A stretch of DNA of 64,000 nt from UBA9676 sp035532275. Its GTDB lineage: Bacteria > Actinomycetota > Actinomycetes > Streptosporangiales > Streptosporangiaceae. Each line of letters starts with the position of its first letter. Within the stretch, counting starts at the first letter, position 1. The notes under the pieces are model-generated. The model saw only the letters and a list, made by a program, of their open reading frames with translations. It was not told the DNA's origin and ran no database searches. The DNA is taken from assembly GCA_035532275.1 (NCBI GenBank), contig DATKRG010000025.1:1-64000 (forward strand), in the 5' to 3' direction. Of the stretch, positions 31,278-39,654 are shown piece after piece. Position numbers and translations under genes: made by a program.

Positions 31278-32582
31278 CTAACGGCCGCCGGGTGGGCACT
31301 GGCCGTTGGGGGCATCGGCGGGGACGGGGCGGGTGCGCTCGACGGTCACCGTGCCGATCCGGTTGCGGCGGCCTTCCAGGCTCTCGGCGGTCAGCGTCAG
31401 GCCGGCCACGGTGGCCACCGAACCGGCGATCGGCACCCGGCCGAGCGCGTGGGCGAGCAGGCCGCCGACCGTCTCCACGTCCTCGGCCTCGATTCTGACC
31501 CCGAACAGGTCCTCCAGGTCGGTCACCGGCAGCCGGGCCGTCACCCTGGCCCGCCCCGGCGCCAGCCAGTCCACCGGCGGCTCATCCTGGTCGTACTCGT
31601 CGGTGATCTCACCGACGATCTCCTCCAGGATGTCCTCGATGGTGACCAGCCCCGCCGTGCCCCCGTACTCGTCGATGACGATCGCGAGGTGGATCTGGCG
31701 TGCCTGCATATCCCGCAGCAGCACGTCCACCGGCTTGCTCTCGGGCACGAACGTGGCGGGCCGCATGACCGACTCGACCGTGCCCACCGTGTCGCTGTCC
31801 CGGTTCTTCTCGCTCTGCTCCACCAGGTCCTTGAGATAGGCGATGCCGATCACGTCGTCCTCGTTCTCGCCCACCACAGGGATCCGGGAGAAGCCGCTGC
31901 GCAGGGCCAGCGAGAGTGCCTGCCGGACGGTCTTGCCGCGCTCCACGAAGATGATGTCGGTGCGGGGCACCATGACCTCCCGCACGATGGTCTCGCCGAG
32001 CTCGAAAACCGAATGGATCATCGCGCTCTCGCCTGGCTCGATCACCCGGCGCTGCTCCAGCAGGTCCACCAGGCCCCGCAGTTCCTCCTCGGAGCCGAGG
32101 CCGCCTTCCCGCCCGCCCCGGTCCGGGGTGAGCACGCTGCCGACCGCCAGCAGCAGCCGCGGTAGCGGGCCAAGCACCCGCACGACCGGGTAGAGGACGC
32201 CGGCCGCCGCGAGTGCCAGCCTGCCCTCGTGCCGCCTGCCCAGCGTGCGGGGGCCGATCCCGGCCACGATGTACAGCAGCGCCGCCATCACCGCCGCCGC
32301 GATCAGGAATGTCCGCCAGCCAGTACCCAGCCAGTGCAGCAAGGCCGCCGTTACCAGCACCGTGGCCGCTGTCTCACAGCAGATCTGGATCAGCAGCAGC
32401 ACGCTCAGGTAGACCGGCGCGTCGGCGAGGACCGCCGACAGCCGCTCGGCGCCTCGCCCGTCCCGGGCACGCACCAGTTCCCGGGTGCCCGCCCGGGAGA
32501 CGCGTATCAGCGCGACCTCGGTGCCCGCACACAGACCCGCCAGCAGCGCGAGCACTAGTGCGCCGGCAACCAGCCACGCCAT
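31278..32582 (-). CDS. CNNM/CBS-domain (CorC/HlyC-type) membrane protein
   Basis: The 434-residue protein has an N-terminal DUF21/CNNM membrane domain (MAWLVAGALVLALLAGLCAG, about three membrane segments to residue 130), a CBS pair (VMVPRTDIIFVERGKTV and VMRPATFVPESKPVDVLL, with IDEYGGTAGLVTIEDILEEI) and a C-terminal CorC/HlyC domain. Members act in Mg2+/Co2+ handling or efflux. ATG 32582 starts 8 bp after the ybeY stop, so they share an operon. Confidence 0.92.
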   Translation of the reverse strand: MAWLVAGALVLALLAGLCAGTEVALIRVSRAGTRELVRARDGRGAERLSAVLADAPVYLSVLLLIQICCETAATVLVTAALLHWLGTGWRTFLIAAAVMAALLYIVAGIGPRTLGRRHEGRLALAAAGVLYPVVRVLGPLPRLLLAVGSVLTPDRGGREGGLGSEEELRGLVDLLEQRRVIEPGESAMIHSVFELGETIVREVMVPRTDIIFVERGKTVRQALSLALRSGFSRIPVVGENEDDVIGIAYLKDLVEQSEKNRDSDTVGTVESVMRPATFVPESKPVDVLLRDMQARQIHLAIVIDEYGGTAGLVTIEDILEEIVGEITDEYDQDEPPVDWLAPGRARVTARLPVTDLEDLFGVRIEAEDVETVGGLLAHALGRVPIAGSVATVAGLTLTAESLEGRRNRIGTVTVERTRPVPADAPNGQCPPGGR

Positions 32583-32589
32583 CGCTGCA

Positions 32590-33138
32590 TCACCCGGATT
32601 CGTCCTGTCCCTTCCCGTCCCCGCCAGCCCCGTCCCCGCCAGCCCCGGCTCCGCCGGCCCCGTCCCCGCCGCGCCATCCGTCCAGGAGCCGGTCTTGCAG
32701 CCCGAACATCGTGGCATGCTCGCCGGGCTCGGCGTGGTCATACCCGAGCAGGTGCAAGATGCCGTGCGTGCACAGCATCTCCAGTTCGTCGCTGACCGGG
32801 TGCTGCGCCAGCCGGGCCTGTTCCTGCGCGACCTCCGGGCACAGCACCACATCGCCCAGCAGGCCCGGCAGCGCGCCGGCCTCGTCGCCACGGTCGGCCC
32901 GGTCGCTCCCCGGTGGCGGCGGCCGCAGCTCGTCCATGGGGAAGGCCAGCACGTCGGTGGGCCCGGGCAGGCCGAGCCAGCGCTGGTGCAGATCGGCCAT
33001 GGTGGCCGAATCCACCAGCAGCACGGACAGCTCGGCCAGCGGGTGCATGCGCATGGCGTCAAGCACGTACCGGGCCAGGGCCGCCAGGGCCGGCTCGTCC
33101 ACGCCGATCCCTGACTCGTTGGCGATCTCGATGCTCAT
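32590..33138 (-). CDS. ybeY: Endoribonuclease YbeY (rRNA maturation)
   Basis: The 182-residue zinc endoribonuclease takes part in 16S rRNA 3' maturation. The signature HGILHLLGYDHAEPGEH supplies the zinc-binding histidines. The N-terminus is MSIEIANESGIGVDE from ATG 33138. A glycine-rich tail (GGAGAGGDGAGGDGKG) extends the C-terminus by about 25 residues beyond the family norm. It lies 13 bp downstream of phoH and just upstream of the corC-type gene. Confidence 0.94.
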   Translation of the reverse strand: MSIEIANESGIGVDEPALAALARYVLDAMRMHPLAELSVLLVDSATMADLHQRWLGLPGPTDVLAFPMDELRPPPPGSDRADRGDEAGALPGLLGDVVLCPEVAQEQARLAQHPVSDELEMLCTHGILHLLGYDHAEPGEHATMFGLQDRLLDGWRGGDGAGGAGAGGDGAGGDGKGQDESG

Positions 33139-33151
33139 CGGTGACTGCCGG

Positions 33152-34300
33152 TCACTGCGCACCGGGGCGGGTGCCGCGGGAGGCGCCCCGGCCCGCCTCG
33201 CGCCGGTCCCGGCCGCGGATGGGCTCGCGGCGCCCGTCGCCAGCCAGCCGCTGTGCCCGTCCCCCGGTCCCGCGGGTGCGCGCGTCATAGGCCTCGTAGG
33301 CGTTCACGATGTCGCTGACCAGCCGGTGCCGGACCACGTCGTGGCTGTTCAGCCAGGCGAAGTGGATGTCCTCCACGCCGTCGAGGATCTCCTGGACGAG
33401 CTGCAGGCCGCCGGCCTGGTTGGCTGGCAGGTCCACCTGGGTGACGTCACCGGTCACCACTATCCGGGAGCCGAAGCCGAGCCGGGTGAGGAACATCTTC
33501 ATCTGCTCGGTCGAGGTGTTCTGCGCCTCGTCCAGGATGATGAACGAATCGTTGAGCGTCCGGCCGCGCATGTAGGCAAGCGGGGCGACCTCGATCGTGC
33601 CGGCGGCCATCAGCCGGGGGATCGACTCCGGGTCGATCATGTCGTGCAGCGCGTCGTACAGGGGCCGCAGGTAGGGGTCGATCTTCTCGTACAGGGTGCC
33701 GGGCAGGAAGCCGAGCCGCTCGCCCGCCTCCACCGCCGGCCGGGTGAGGATGATCCGGCTGACCTCCTTGGCCTGCAGCGCCTTGACGGCCTTGGCCATC
33801 GCCAGGTAGGTCTTGCCGGTCCCGGCCGGCCCGATGCAGAACACGATCGTGTGCTCGTCGATGGCATCCACATAACGCTTCTGGTTGAGCGTCTTGGGGC
33901 GGATCGTCCGGCCGCGCGAGGACAGGATGTCGAGGGTCAGCACCTCCGCGGGACGGACTCCCGACTTGCGGCGGAGCATGGGGACGATCCGCTCCACCGC
34001 GCCAGCCGTGAGCTCGGCGCCCCCCGCCAGCAGGGCCGTGAGCTCTTCGAAGAGCTCAGCGACCAGGGCCGTCTCCGCGGGTGCGCCGGAGATCGTGATC
34101 TCGTTGCCCCGGACATGGATGTCGGCGTCGAACGAGCGCTCGACGACCCGCAGCAGCTCGTCGCCGGATCCGAGCAGGCTGACCATGGAGTGAGCATCCG
34201 GGATGACAACTTTGACCTGGGCCGGGCCGTCAGCCGGCCGGTCGGCGGAGGCGGTGCCTCGACGGGCGCGGGACCGAGAATCGCCGGACGTCTGTGTCAA
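33152..34300 (-). CDS. phoH: PhoH-like ATPase
   Basis: The 382-residue P-loop protein has GPAGTGKTYLAMAKAV (Walker A), FIILDEAQNTS (Walker B) and VVTGDVTQVDLP, all typical of PhoH. PhoH proteins are predicted RNA helicase/ATPases that work with YbeY in RNA metabolism. A basic, disordered C-terminal tail of about 35 residues (RGRDRREAGRGAS) is present. The start is TTG 34300 with AGGGA close upstream; the early region is weakly conserved, so the start is uncertain. It heads the phoH-ybeY-corC run. Confidence 0.93.
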   Translation of the reverse strand: MTQTSGDSRSRARRGTASADRPADGPAQVKVVIPDAHSMVSLLGSGDELLRVVERSFDADIHVRGNEITISGAPAETALVAELFEELTALLAGGAELTAGAVERIVPMLRRKSGVRPAEVLTLDILSSRGRTIRPKTLNQKRYVDAIDEHTIVFCIGPAGTGKTYLAMAKAVKALQAKEVSRIILTRPAVEAGERLGFLPGTLYEKIDPYLRPLYDALHDMIDPESIPRLMAAGTIEVAPLAYMRGRTLNDSFIILDEAQNTSTEQMKMFLTRLGFGSRIVVTGDVTQVDLPANQAGGLQLVQEILDGVEDIHFAWLNSHDVVRHRLVSDIVNAYEAYDARTRGTGGRAQRLAGDGRREPIRGRDRREAGRGASRGTRPGAQ

Positions 34301-34367
34301 TTCCCTGTCTTTCGAAGGAGGGCTGGCGCGGGCCGCACCTGCCTGGTCCTCATGCTATCCGCGCGGG

Positions 34368-34712
34368 TCAGCCAGGTGGCCAGGCCAGCAGCCGGCCGCC
34401 AAGGACGTGGGCATGGGCATGGAAGACCGTCTGGCCCGCCTCCCGGCCGGTGTTGAACACCACCCGGTAGCCCGTGCCGCCGATTCCCTCGGCCTGCGCG
34501 ACCTGGTCCGCCTGGGTGGCCAGCTCGGCCAGCAGCGGGCCGTCCGCGGCCGCGAGCGCGGCCAGATCGGGATAATGATCCTTGGGAATGACCAGCACGT
34601 GCGTGGGCGCCTGCGGGTTGATATCCCGGAAAGCAATGGTCCGCTCGGTCTCAGCCACGCGTACTGCCGGGATGTCCCCCGTCACGATCTTGCAGAAAAG
34701 GCAATCCGCCAC
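34368..34712 (-). CDS. HIT-family (HINT-like) hydrolase
   Basis: The 114-residue protein begins MADCLFCKIVTGDIPAVRV, typical of HINT branch HIT proteins, and carries the catalytic triad motif TVFHAHAHVLGG near residue 97. These enzymes hydrolyse nucleoside phosphoramidates or adenylated intermediates. The GTG start at 34712 is preceded by TAAGAT (34724-34719) with 6-nt spacing and no ribosome-binding site, a likely leaderless mRNA. Confidence 0.92.
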   Translation of the reverse strand: MADCLFCKIVTGDIPAVRVAETERTIAFRDINPQAPTHVLVIPKDHYPDLAALAAADGPLLAELATQADQVAQAEGIGGTGYRVVFNTGREAGQTVFHAHAHVLGGRLLAWPPG

Positions 34713-34718
34713 AGGGCG

Positions 34719-34724
34719 ATCTTA
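34719..34724 (-). promoter_or_regulatory. -10 box (TAAGAT) of the HIT gene
   Basis: TAAGAT lies exactly 6 nt before the GTG start, the same sequence and spacing as at 2460-2474 in front of the membrane-protein gene. Confidence 0.55.
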
Positions 34725-34944
34725 GCTTGTCCCCCCCGGAGAGACCGGCGACATATATGGTGGCATGGTTGCGAATCCTCGGCGCACGCCTCCGTCGCGC
34801 ATGGCATCCGGCAGGGCACGTTACCCTCCGCGCGCAACGGTGTGATGCCCGGATCGGGTGGGTCACAGGCGAGTTGCCTGGAGAGGCATGGGGGTGGGTT
34901 GGTGGGGTCGGGCTGCCGGTGTGGACGCGGTGCGCAATATTGAC

Positions 34945-35532
34945 ATGACCACAGGTGAACCTGACGCGGTCTCCGCGCGTCCCATTCACGTGACCGAAAC
35001 CCTGGTGGCAGATGCTGCGCTTGGTTCGGTTCCCGCCGAGTGGGATGCAGAGCAGGCCGTCACCCTTATGTACAGCACGCACTACCGCTCGCTGGTGCGT
35101 CTGGCCGCCCTCCTGGTGCGCGACGTCGCCACCGCGGAGGAAGTGGTGCAGGACTCGTTCATGGCCATGCACGGCGCCTGGCGCCGGCTCCGGGACAACG
35201 ACAAAGCGTTGTCCTACCTGCGCCAGTCGGTGGTGAACCGGTCCCGGTCGGTGCTGCGTCACCGGGTGGTGGTGGACAGGAATGCCCCCAAGCCAGCGCC
35301 CGACATGCCCAGCGCCGAGCAGGGAGCGCTCACCCAGCTGGAGCGCACGGCCGTGGTCACGGCCCTGCGCTCGCTGCCGCCCAGGCAGCGGGAGGCGCTT
35401 GTGCTGCGGTACTACGGGGACCTGTCGGAGGCGCAGATCGCCACCACCATGGGAATCAGCCGTGGCGCGGTGAAGAGTCACACGGCCCGGGCCATCGCGG
35501 CCCTGCGGGTCGTCCTGGAGATGGAGAGCTGA
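34945..35532 (+). CDS. SigE-family (ECF) RNA polymerase sigma factor
   Basis: The protein has about 195 residues, with sigma region 2 (LYSTHYRSLVRLAALLV-type, then VRDVATAEEVVQDSFMAMHG) and region 4 (ALRSLPPRQREALVLRYYGD followed by SEAQIATTMGISRGAVKSH). It has the features of the actinobacterial SigE-like ECF group, used in stress or envelope responses. ATG 34945 is used; an in-frame ATG at 34888 has a better ribosome-binding site (GGAGAGG) and would add 19 residues. A membrane protein follows 40 bp later. Confidence 0.88.
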   Translation: MTTGEPDAVSARPIHVTETLVADAALGSVPAEWDAEQAVTLMYSTHYRSLVRLAALLVRDVATAEEVVQDSFMAMHGAWRRLRDNDKALSYLRQSVVNRSRSVLRHRVVVDRNAPKPAPDMPSAEQGALTQLERTAVVTALRSLPPRQREALVLRYYGDLSEAQIATTMGISRGAVKSHTARAIAALRVVLEMES

Positions 35533-35572
35533 GGAAGGACGGGAAGGCCGGCAGCGGCCTGGAGCGATACGC

Positions 35573-36484
35573 ATGACACCAGTGAACGGCAACTTCGACG
35601 ACATGCTCCGGCGTGCGCTGCACGCGGAGGCGGATTCCATCGAGCCTGCTGACGGCGGGCTCGAACAGATCCGCCGCCGGATCAGCGCGCCCTGGCTTGT
35701 CCGGCAGGCGTCGCTGATGCTCACCGACTGCGTGGACCTGGTGCGGCTGATCGGGATCCGGCTCGAGCCGACGGTCAGCAGCATGCGTTCCGCTCTCGCC
35801 GCCCGCGGCGGCGCCTGGAGCTCGGCCATCGGCAGGTTCGGCTCACACGTCCCGGTCCTGGCCACCATCGGGGCGCTGGCCGGCTCGACCAAGCGGACGG
35901 TGCCCGGCCACCGCGGCCCGGCCCGCCGGGGATCCACCCTGGCCTGGCTCCGTCCCGCGCTGGTCGTGGCCAGCGCCGTGGTCATCGTCGTGGCCGGCGT
36001 GTACGGGATGGCGCAACTGCGCGACAACGCCGTGCTCGACCTGTTCCCGAGCGGCAGCACCCCGACCAGCACCGGCACGGGTGCCGGCAGCGGCGGCCCG
36101 AGCGGTGCCAGCCAGCAGGGCAGTGCCGCGCCGGGCGGGCTCCTGCCCACCGGATCGGTGAAGGGGTCGCACCGCCCGGTGCCCAAGGCCAGCTGTTCAC
36201 CGACCGCCAAGAAGAGCCCAAGCCCGAGCCCCAGCGCGACCACCACCCCCACCGGCGTGGGCACCCCGACCGGCTCGCCGACGGTGATCCCCACCGACAC
36301 CATGAACCCCTCACCAACCCCGAGCACGGGGACCAGCGCGCTGCCGGTGAGCAGCGCGGCGACCACCGGCACCGGCAGCGCGGCAGGGCTTGCCCGTGGC
36401 GCGTCGGGTACACCGGCTAGCTCCGGTACCCGCTGCGCCAGGCCCGGGCCGCTGACCTCGCCCAGCGCCTCCCACACACCGTAG
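35573..36484 (+). CDS. Membrane protein, possible anti-sigma partner
   Basis: The 303-residue protein has a soluble N-terminus (FDDMLRRALHAEADSIEPAD, to about residue 125), one membrane segment at about 128-146 (PALVVASAVVIVVAGVYGM) and a Ser/Thr/Pro-rich outer tail of about 150 residues. Its place right after the sigma gene and its topology suggest an anti-sigma or regulatory partner, but the HxxxCxxC anti-sigma zinc motif is missing. It is not recognised as a named family. GGAG lies 8 nt before the ATG. The 3' end nearly meets rsmE. Confidence 0.65.
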   Translation: MTPVNGNFDDMLRRALHAEADSIEPADGGLEQIRRRISAPWLVRQASLMLTDCVDLVRLIGIRLEPTVSSMRSALAARGGAWSSAIGRFGSHVPVLATIGALAGSTKRTVPGHRGPARRGSTLAWLRPALVVASAVVIVVAGVYGMAQLRDNAVLDLFPSGSTPTSTGTGAGSGGPSGASQQGSAAPGGLLPTGSVKGSHRPVPKASCSPTAKKSPSPSPSATTTPTGVGTPTGSPTVIPTDTMNPSPTPSTGTSALPVSSAATTGTGSAAGLARGASGTPASSGTRCARPGPLTSPSASHTP

Positions 36485-36488
36485 GCCG

Positions 36489-37175
36489 TCAGGACCAGCG
36501 AGGGCCGCGGCTGAGCAGGATCGTGGCGGCGACCACCCCGGCGGTAGAGGTCCGCAGCACCGTCGGGCCGAGGTGGGCGCTGACCGCACCTGCCCCGGTC
36601 AGCTCCACCGCCTCGGCCGGGGTCACCCCACCCTCCGGACCGACGATCACCAGCAGGTCGCCCAACGGCGGCAATGCCAGCGTGCTCAGCGCGGCCTGGC
36701 CGCCGGGATCGAGCAGCACCGCCAGCGCGGCAGCGCGCACCGCCCGCACCACATCGCCGGTGGCGGCAAGCGCGGTCACCGCCGGGAACCTGGCCCGCCG
36801 CGCCTGCTTGGCCGCTTCCTGGGCGGTCGCCCGCCAGCGCTCCAGTGCCCGGTCCCCGCGCTCCCCCCGCCACTGGGTGACGCACCGCTGTGCCGCCCAG
36901 GGCATCACCACGTCTACCCCGGCTTCGGTCATCAGCTCCACCGCGAGCTGGCCCCGGTCTCCCTTGGGCAGCGCCTGCACCACCACGACCGCGGGGTCGG
37001 GCGCGGGCTCGGCCCGGCGGGCGCGGACGGCCAGGTGCAGTTCACCGGACCCGGCCCGGGTGACGACGCATTCGGCTACCTGACCGGATCCGTCGGTCAC
37101 GTCCGCCCGCTCCCCCGGCTCCAGCCGCCGGACGGTAGCGCCGTGGCGGCCCTCCGGGCCGGTCAGGATGATCAC
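36489..37175 (-). CDS. rsmE: 16S rRNA (uracil-1498-N3)-methyltransferase, start unclear
   Basis: The SPOUT-fold enzyme methylates U1498 of 16S rRNA. The C-terminal knot motifs LLVIVGPEGGVTPAEAVEL and LGPTVLRTSTAGVVAATILL are intact. From the first available start (GTG 37175) the protein has 228 residues. The same frame, read further upstream, gives ARPPVFAAPAAALAGEV, the expected RsmE N-terminus, but contains no start codon. An ATG at 37225 would supply one if a single base were added near 37219-37222. It follows dnaJ closely. Confidence 0.88.
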   Translation of the reverse strand: MIILTGPEGRHGATVRRLEPGERADVTDGSGQVAECVVTRAGSGELHLAVRARRAEPAPDPAVVVVQALPKGDRGQLAVELMTEAGVDVVMPWAAQRCVTQWRGERGDRALERWRATAQEAAKQARRARFPAVTALAATGDVVRAVRAAALAVLLDPGGQAALSTLALPPLGDLLVIVGPEGGVTPAEAVELTGAGAVSAHLGPTVLRTSTAGVVAATILLSRGPRWS

Positions 37176-37248
37176 CTCGCCGGCCAGAGCAGCGGCCGGG
37201 GCGGCGAAGACCGGCGGCCGGGCATCCGGGCCGGGGGCGGCCGGCCGG

Positions 37249-38379
37249 TCAGCGGCCGTTGAACGCGTCCCGCAGCCGGGAGAAGAACCCCTGCTGGCCG
37301 GGCGCGAACCTGCCCGGCGGGGCCTCCTCGCCCCGCAGCTTCGCCAGCTGCCGGAGCAGGGCTTCCTGCTCCTCGTCGAGATTGGCTGGGGTCTCCACCG
37401 TCACGTGGATGACCAGGTCACCGCGGCCGGAGTCGTTCAGGTGCCGCACTCCCAGCCCGTAGAGCGGGATGACCTGGCCGGACTGGGTGCCCGGGCGGAT
37501 GTCCAGGTCACGTGCCCCGTCCAGGGTCTCCACCGACAGCGTTGCGCCCACCGCGGCGGAGACCATCGGGATGGTGACGGTGCAGTGCAGGTCGTCGCCC
37601 TGGCGCTCGAAGATCGGGTGCGGCCGCTGGACGATCTCCAGGAACAGGTCGCCGGGCGGCCCGCCGCCGGGGCCGATCTCGCCCTCGCCCGCCAGCTGGA
37701 TGTGGGTGCCGTCCTCCACCCCGGCCGGGATCCGCACCTTGATGGTGCGCCTGGTGCGCACCCGGCCGTCCGCGTCGCATTCGGGGCACGGCCGCCGGAT
37801 GATCGTGCCGAAGCCGCCGCAGGCCGGGCATGGCCGCGAGGTCATCACCTGGCCCAGGAACGAGCGGGTGACCTGGCTCACCTCACCGCGGCCGCCACAC
37901 ACGTCACAGGTCTCAGGATGGGTGCCTGGCGCGGTGCCCTCACCCGAGCAGGTGGGGCACACGACCGCCGTGTCCACCACCAGGTCCCTGGTCGTCCCGA
38001 ACGCGCACTCGGCGAGGTCGAGGTCCACCCGGATGGTGGCGTTGCGGCCCCGGCGGGCACGGCTGCGCGGCCCGCGCCCGCCCGCCCCCGCGCCGAAGAA
38101 GGCGTCCATGATGTCGCTGAACGGGAAGCCGGCCCCGAACCCGCCTGGCCCGGGTGCCCCGGCCCGGGCGAACGGGTCCGCCCCGAGGTCGTACATCTGG
38201 CGCTTCTCAGGGTCCGACAGCACCTCGTAGGCCTGCGTGATCTCCTTGAAGCGCTCCTGCGTCTGCGGGTCCGGGTTCACGTCCGGGTGCAGCTCACGGG
38301 CGAGACGGCGATAGGCCTTCTTGATCTCGTCAGCGCTGGCGTCGCGGCGGACCCCGAGGATCCCGTAGTAGTCGTTCAC
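37249..38379 (-). CDS. dnaJ: Chaperone protein DnaJ (DnaJ2 type)
   Basis: The 376-residue DnaJ has a J domain with HPD (MNDYYGILGVRRDASADEI, RELHPDVNPD), a glycine/phenylalanine-rich region (about 75-100), and a zinc centre with four CxxCxGxG-type repeats (CPTCSGEG, CDVCGGRG, CPACGGFG, CPECDADG). It is a DnaK co-chaperone. It starts 2 bp after the hrcA stop codon, so the CIRCE-controlled promoter of hrcA likely drives it too. Confidence 0.96.
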   Translation of the reverse strand: MNDYYGILGVRRDASADEIKKAYRRLARELHPDVNPDPQTQERFKEITQAYEVLSDPEKRQMYDLGADPFARAGAPGPGGFGAGFPFSDIMDAFFGAGAGGRGPRSRARRGRNATIRVDLDLAECAFGTTRDLVVDTAVVCPTCSGEGTAPGTHPETCDVCGGRGEVSQVTRSFLGQVMTSRPCPACGGFGTIIRRPCPECDADGRVRTRRTIKVRIPAGVEDGTHIQLAGEGEIGPGGGPPGDLFLEIVQRPHPIFERQGDDLHCTVTIPMVSAAVGATLSVETLDGARDLDIRPGTQSGQVIPLYGLGVRHLNDSGRGDLVIHVTVETPANLDEEQEALLRQLAKLRGEEAPPGRFAPGQQGFFSRLRDAFNGR

Positions 38380-38381
38380 CG

Positions 38382-39395
38382 TCAGGAACCTGCCAGGATC
38401 TGGCCGACGTACCGTGCCACCGCTCGCACCGCTCCCATCGCCGTGGGGTAGTCCATCCGGGTCGGGCCGAGCACCCCGAGCCTGGCCACCGCCTGGTCGC
38501 CGGTCCCGTAGCCCACCGCCACCAGGGAGGTGCTGCGCAGGCCCGCCACCGGGTTCTCCGCCCCGATCCGGACCGTCACCATGGACTGGTCCGCCGACTC
38601 ACCCAGCAGCCGCATGAGCACCACCTGCTCTTCGAGCGATTCGAGGACCTCCCGCAGGCCCTGGGAGAAGTCGGCCGGGGTGAGGTTGGACGCCCCGCCG
38701 ACCACGACTTTCTCTTCGTTCCGCTCGACCAGGGTCTCCAGGATCACCGAGAACACGGCGGCGGCGTTGGGCCGGTCGCCGGCCTGGACGCGCTCGGGCA
38801 GCTCGGCGACGACCGAGGCCACCTCGGTCAGCATCCGCCCGTCGAGGCAGGCGTTCAGGACCGCCCGCAGCTGGGTGACCGCCTCCTCCTCGATTGGCCC
38901 GGGCAGCTCGACCGTCCGCTGCTCCACCCGGCCGGTGTCGGTGATGAGGACCAGCAGCAGCCGCTCGGCCGCGAGCGGGATGAGCTCCACATGCCGGACC
39001 GTGGACCTGGTGAGGGAGGGGTACTGGACCACGGCCACCTGCCGGGTCAGCTGGGCCAGCAGCCGCACCGTGCGCATGACCACGTCGTCCAGGTCATAGG
39101 CGCCGGCCAGGAACGTCTCTATCGCCCGGCGCTCGGCCACCGACAGCGGCTTGACCCCGGACAGCCGGTCCACGAACAGCCGGTACCCCTTGTCGGTGGG
39201 AATCCGGCCCGCGCTGGTGTGCGGCTGGGCGATGTAGCCCTGCTCCTCGAGCACGGCCATGTCGTTGCGGATGGTCGCCGGTGACACATCCAGGTGATGC
39301 CGGTCGACGAGCGTCTTCGAGCCCACCGGTTCCATGGTGGACACGTAGTCCTGCACGATAGCGCGAAGGACAGCGAGCTTCCTGTCGTCGAGCAC
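38382..39395 (-). CDS. hrcA: Heat-inducible transcription repressor HrcA
   Basis: The 337-residue repressor has an N-terminal winged helix (MLDDRKLAVLRAIVQDYVST, then SPATIRNDMAVLEEQGYI) and a C-terminal GAF-like dimer domain. It binds CIRCE operators and releases them on heat shock. GTG 39395 is chosen over upstream starts because GAGGGG lies just before it and the family begins here. A CIRCE copy 12 nt upstream shows autoregulation. The gene leads the hrcA-dnaJ-rsmE operon. Confidence 0.96.
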   Translation of the reverse strand: MLDDRKLAVLRAIVQDYVSTMEPVGSKTLVDRHHLDVSPATIRNDMAVLEEQGYIAQPHTSAGRIPTDKGYRLFVDRLSGVKPLSVAERRAIETFLAGAYDLDDVVMRTVRLLAQLTRQVAVVQYPSLTRSTVRHVELIPLAAERLLLVLITDTGRVEQRTVELPGPIEEEAVTQLRAVLNACLDGRMLTEVASVVAELPERVQAGDRPNAAAVFSVILETLVERNEEKVVVGGASNLTPADFSQGLREVLESLEEQVVLMRLLGESADQSMVTVRIGAENPVAGLRSTSLVAVGYGTGDQAVARLGVLGPTRMDYPTAMGAVRAVARYVGQILAGS

Positions 39396-39406
39396 GTGTC
39401 CCCTCT

Positions 39407-39438
39407 CTGGCACTCGGTCATCCCGAGTGCCAAGTCTA
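39407..39438 (-). promoter_or_regulatory. CIRCE operator and -10 box of hrcA
   Basis: The minus strand reads TTGGCACTC, a 9-nt spacer, then GAGTGCCAG, matching the CIRCE consensus with 8 perfectly paired bases per arm (39408-39415 and 39425-39432). TAGACT (39438-39433) overlaps its upstream edge, so the start point falls inside the operator. Confidence 0.9.
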
Positions 39439-39654
39439 TGGCGGACAGGGCATCCTGGCACAGTTCCACTGGCACTGGCAGCCAGACAACTCACGCATAC
39501 CCGGCAGGCCAGGGGTGACTCTGGGTCAGGTGGCCCAGGCCGGCCCCGGTGATCCGGTAGGTTCGTGCGCAGCGGTTCGGTGCCTGGTGGCCGGCCGCGC
39601 GACAGGGCCGGTCCAGCACCCCGCTGCCGCCGGGCTCACCGACGGTGGAGTGGC

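Noticed and set aside
31195..31290. GCCGGGCAGCTGAC-type short repeats before the corC-gene stop
   Set aside because: Degenerate low-complexity GC repeats without consistent unit or pairing.
32213..34456. 747-codon plus-strand frame over corC, ybeY and phoH
   Set aside because: Shadow of three real minus-strand genes; the composition is not protein-like.
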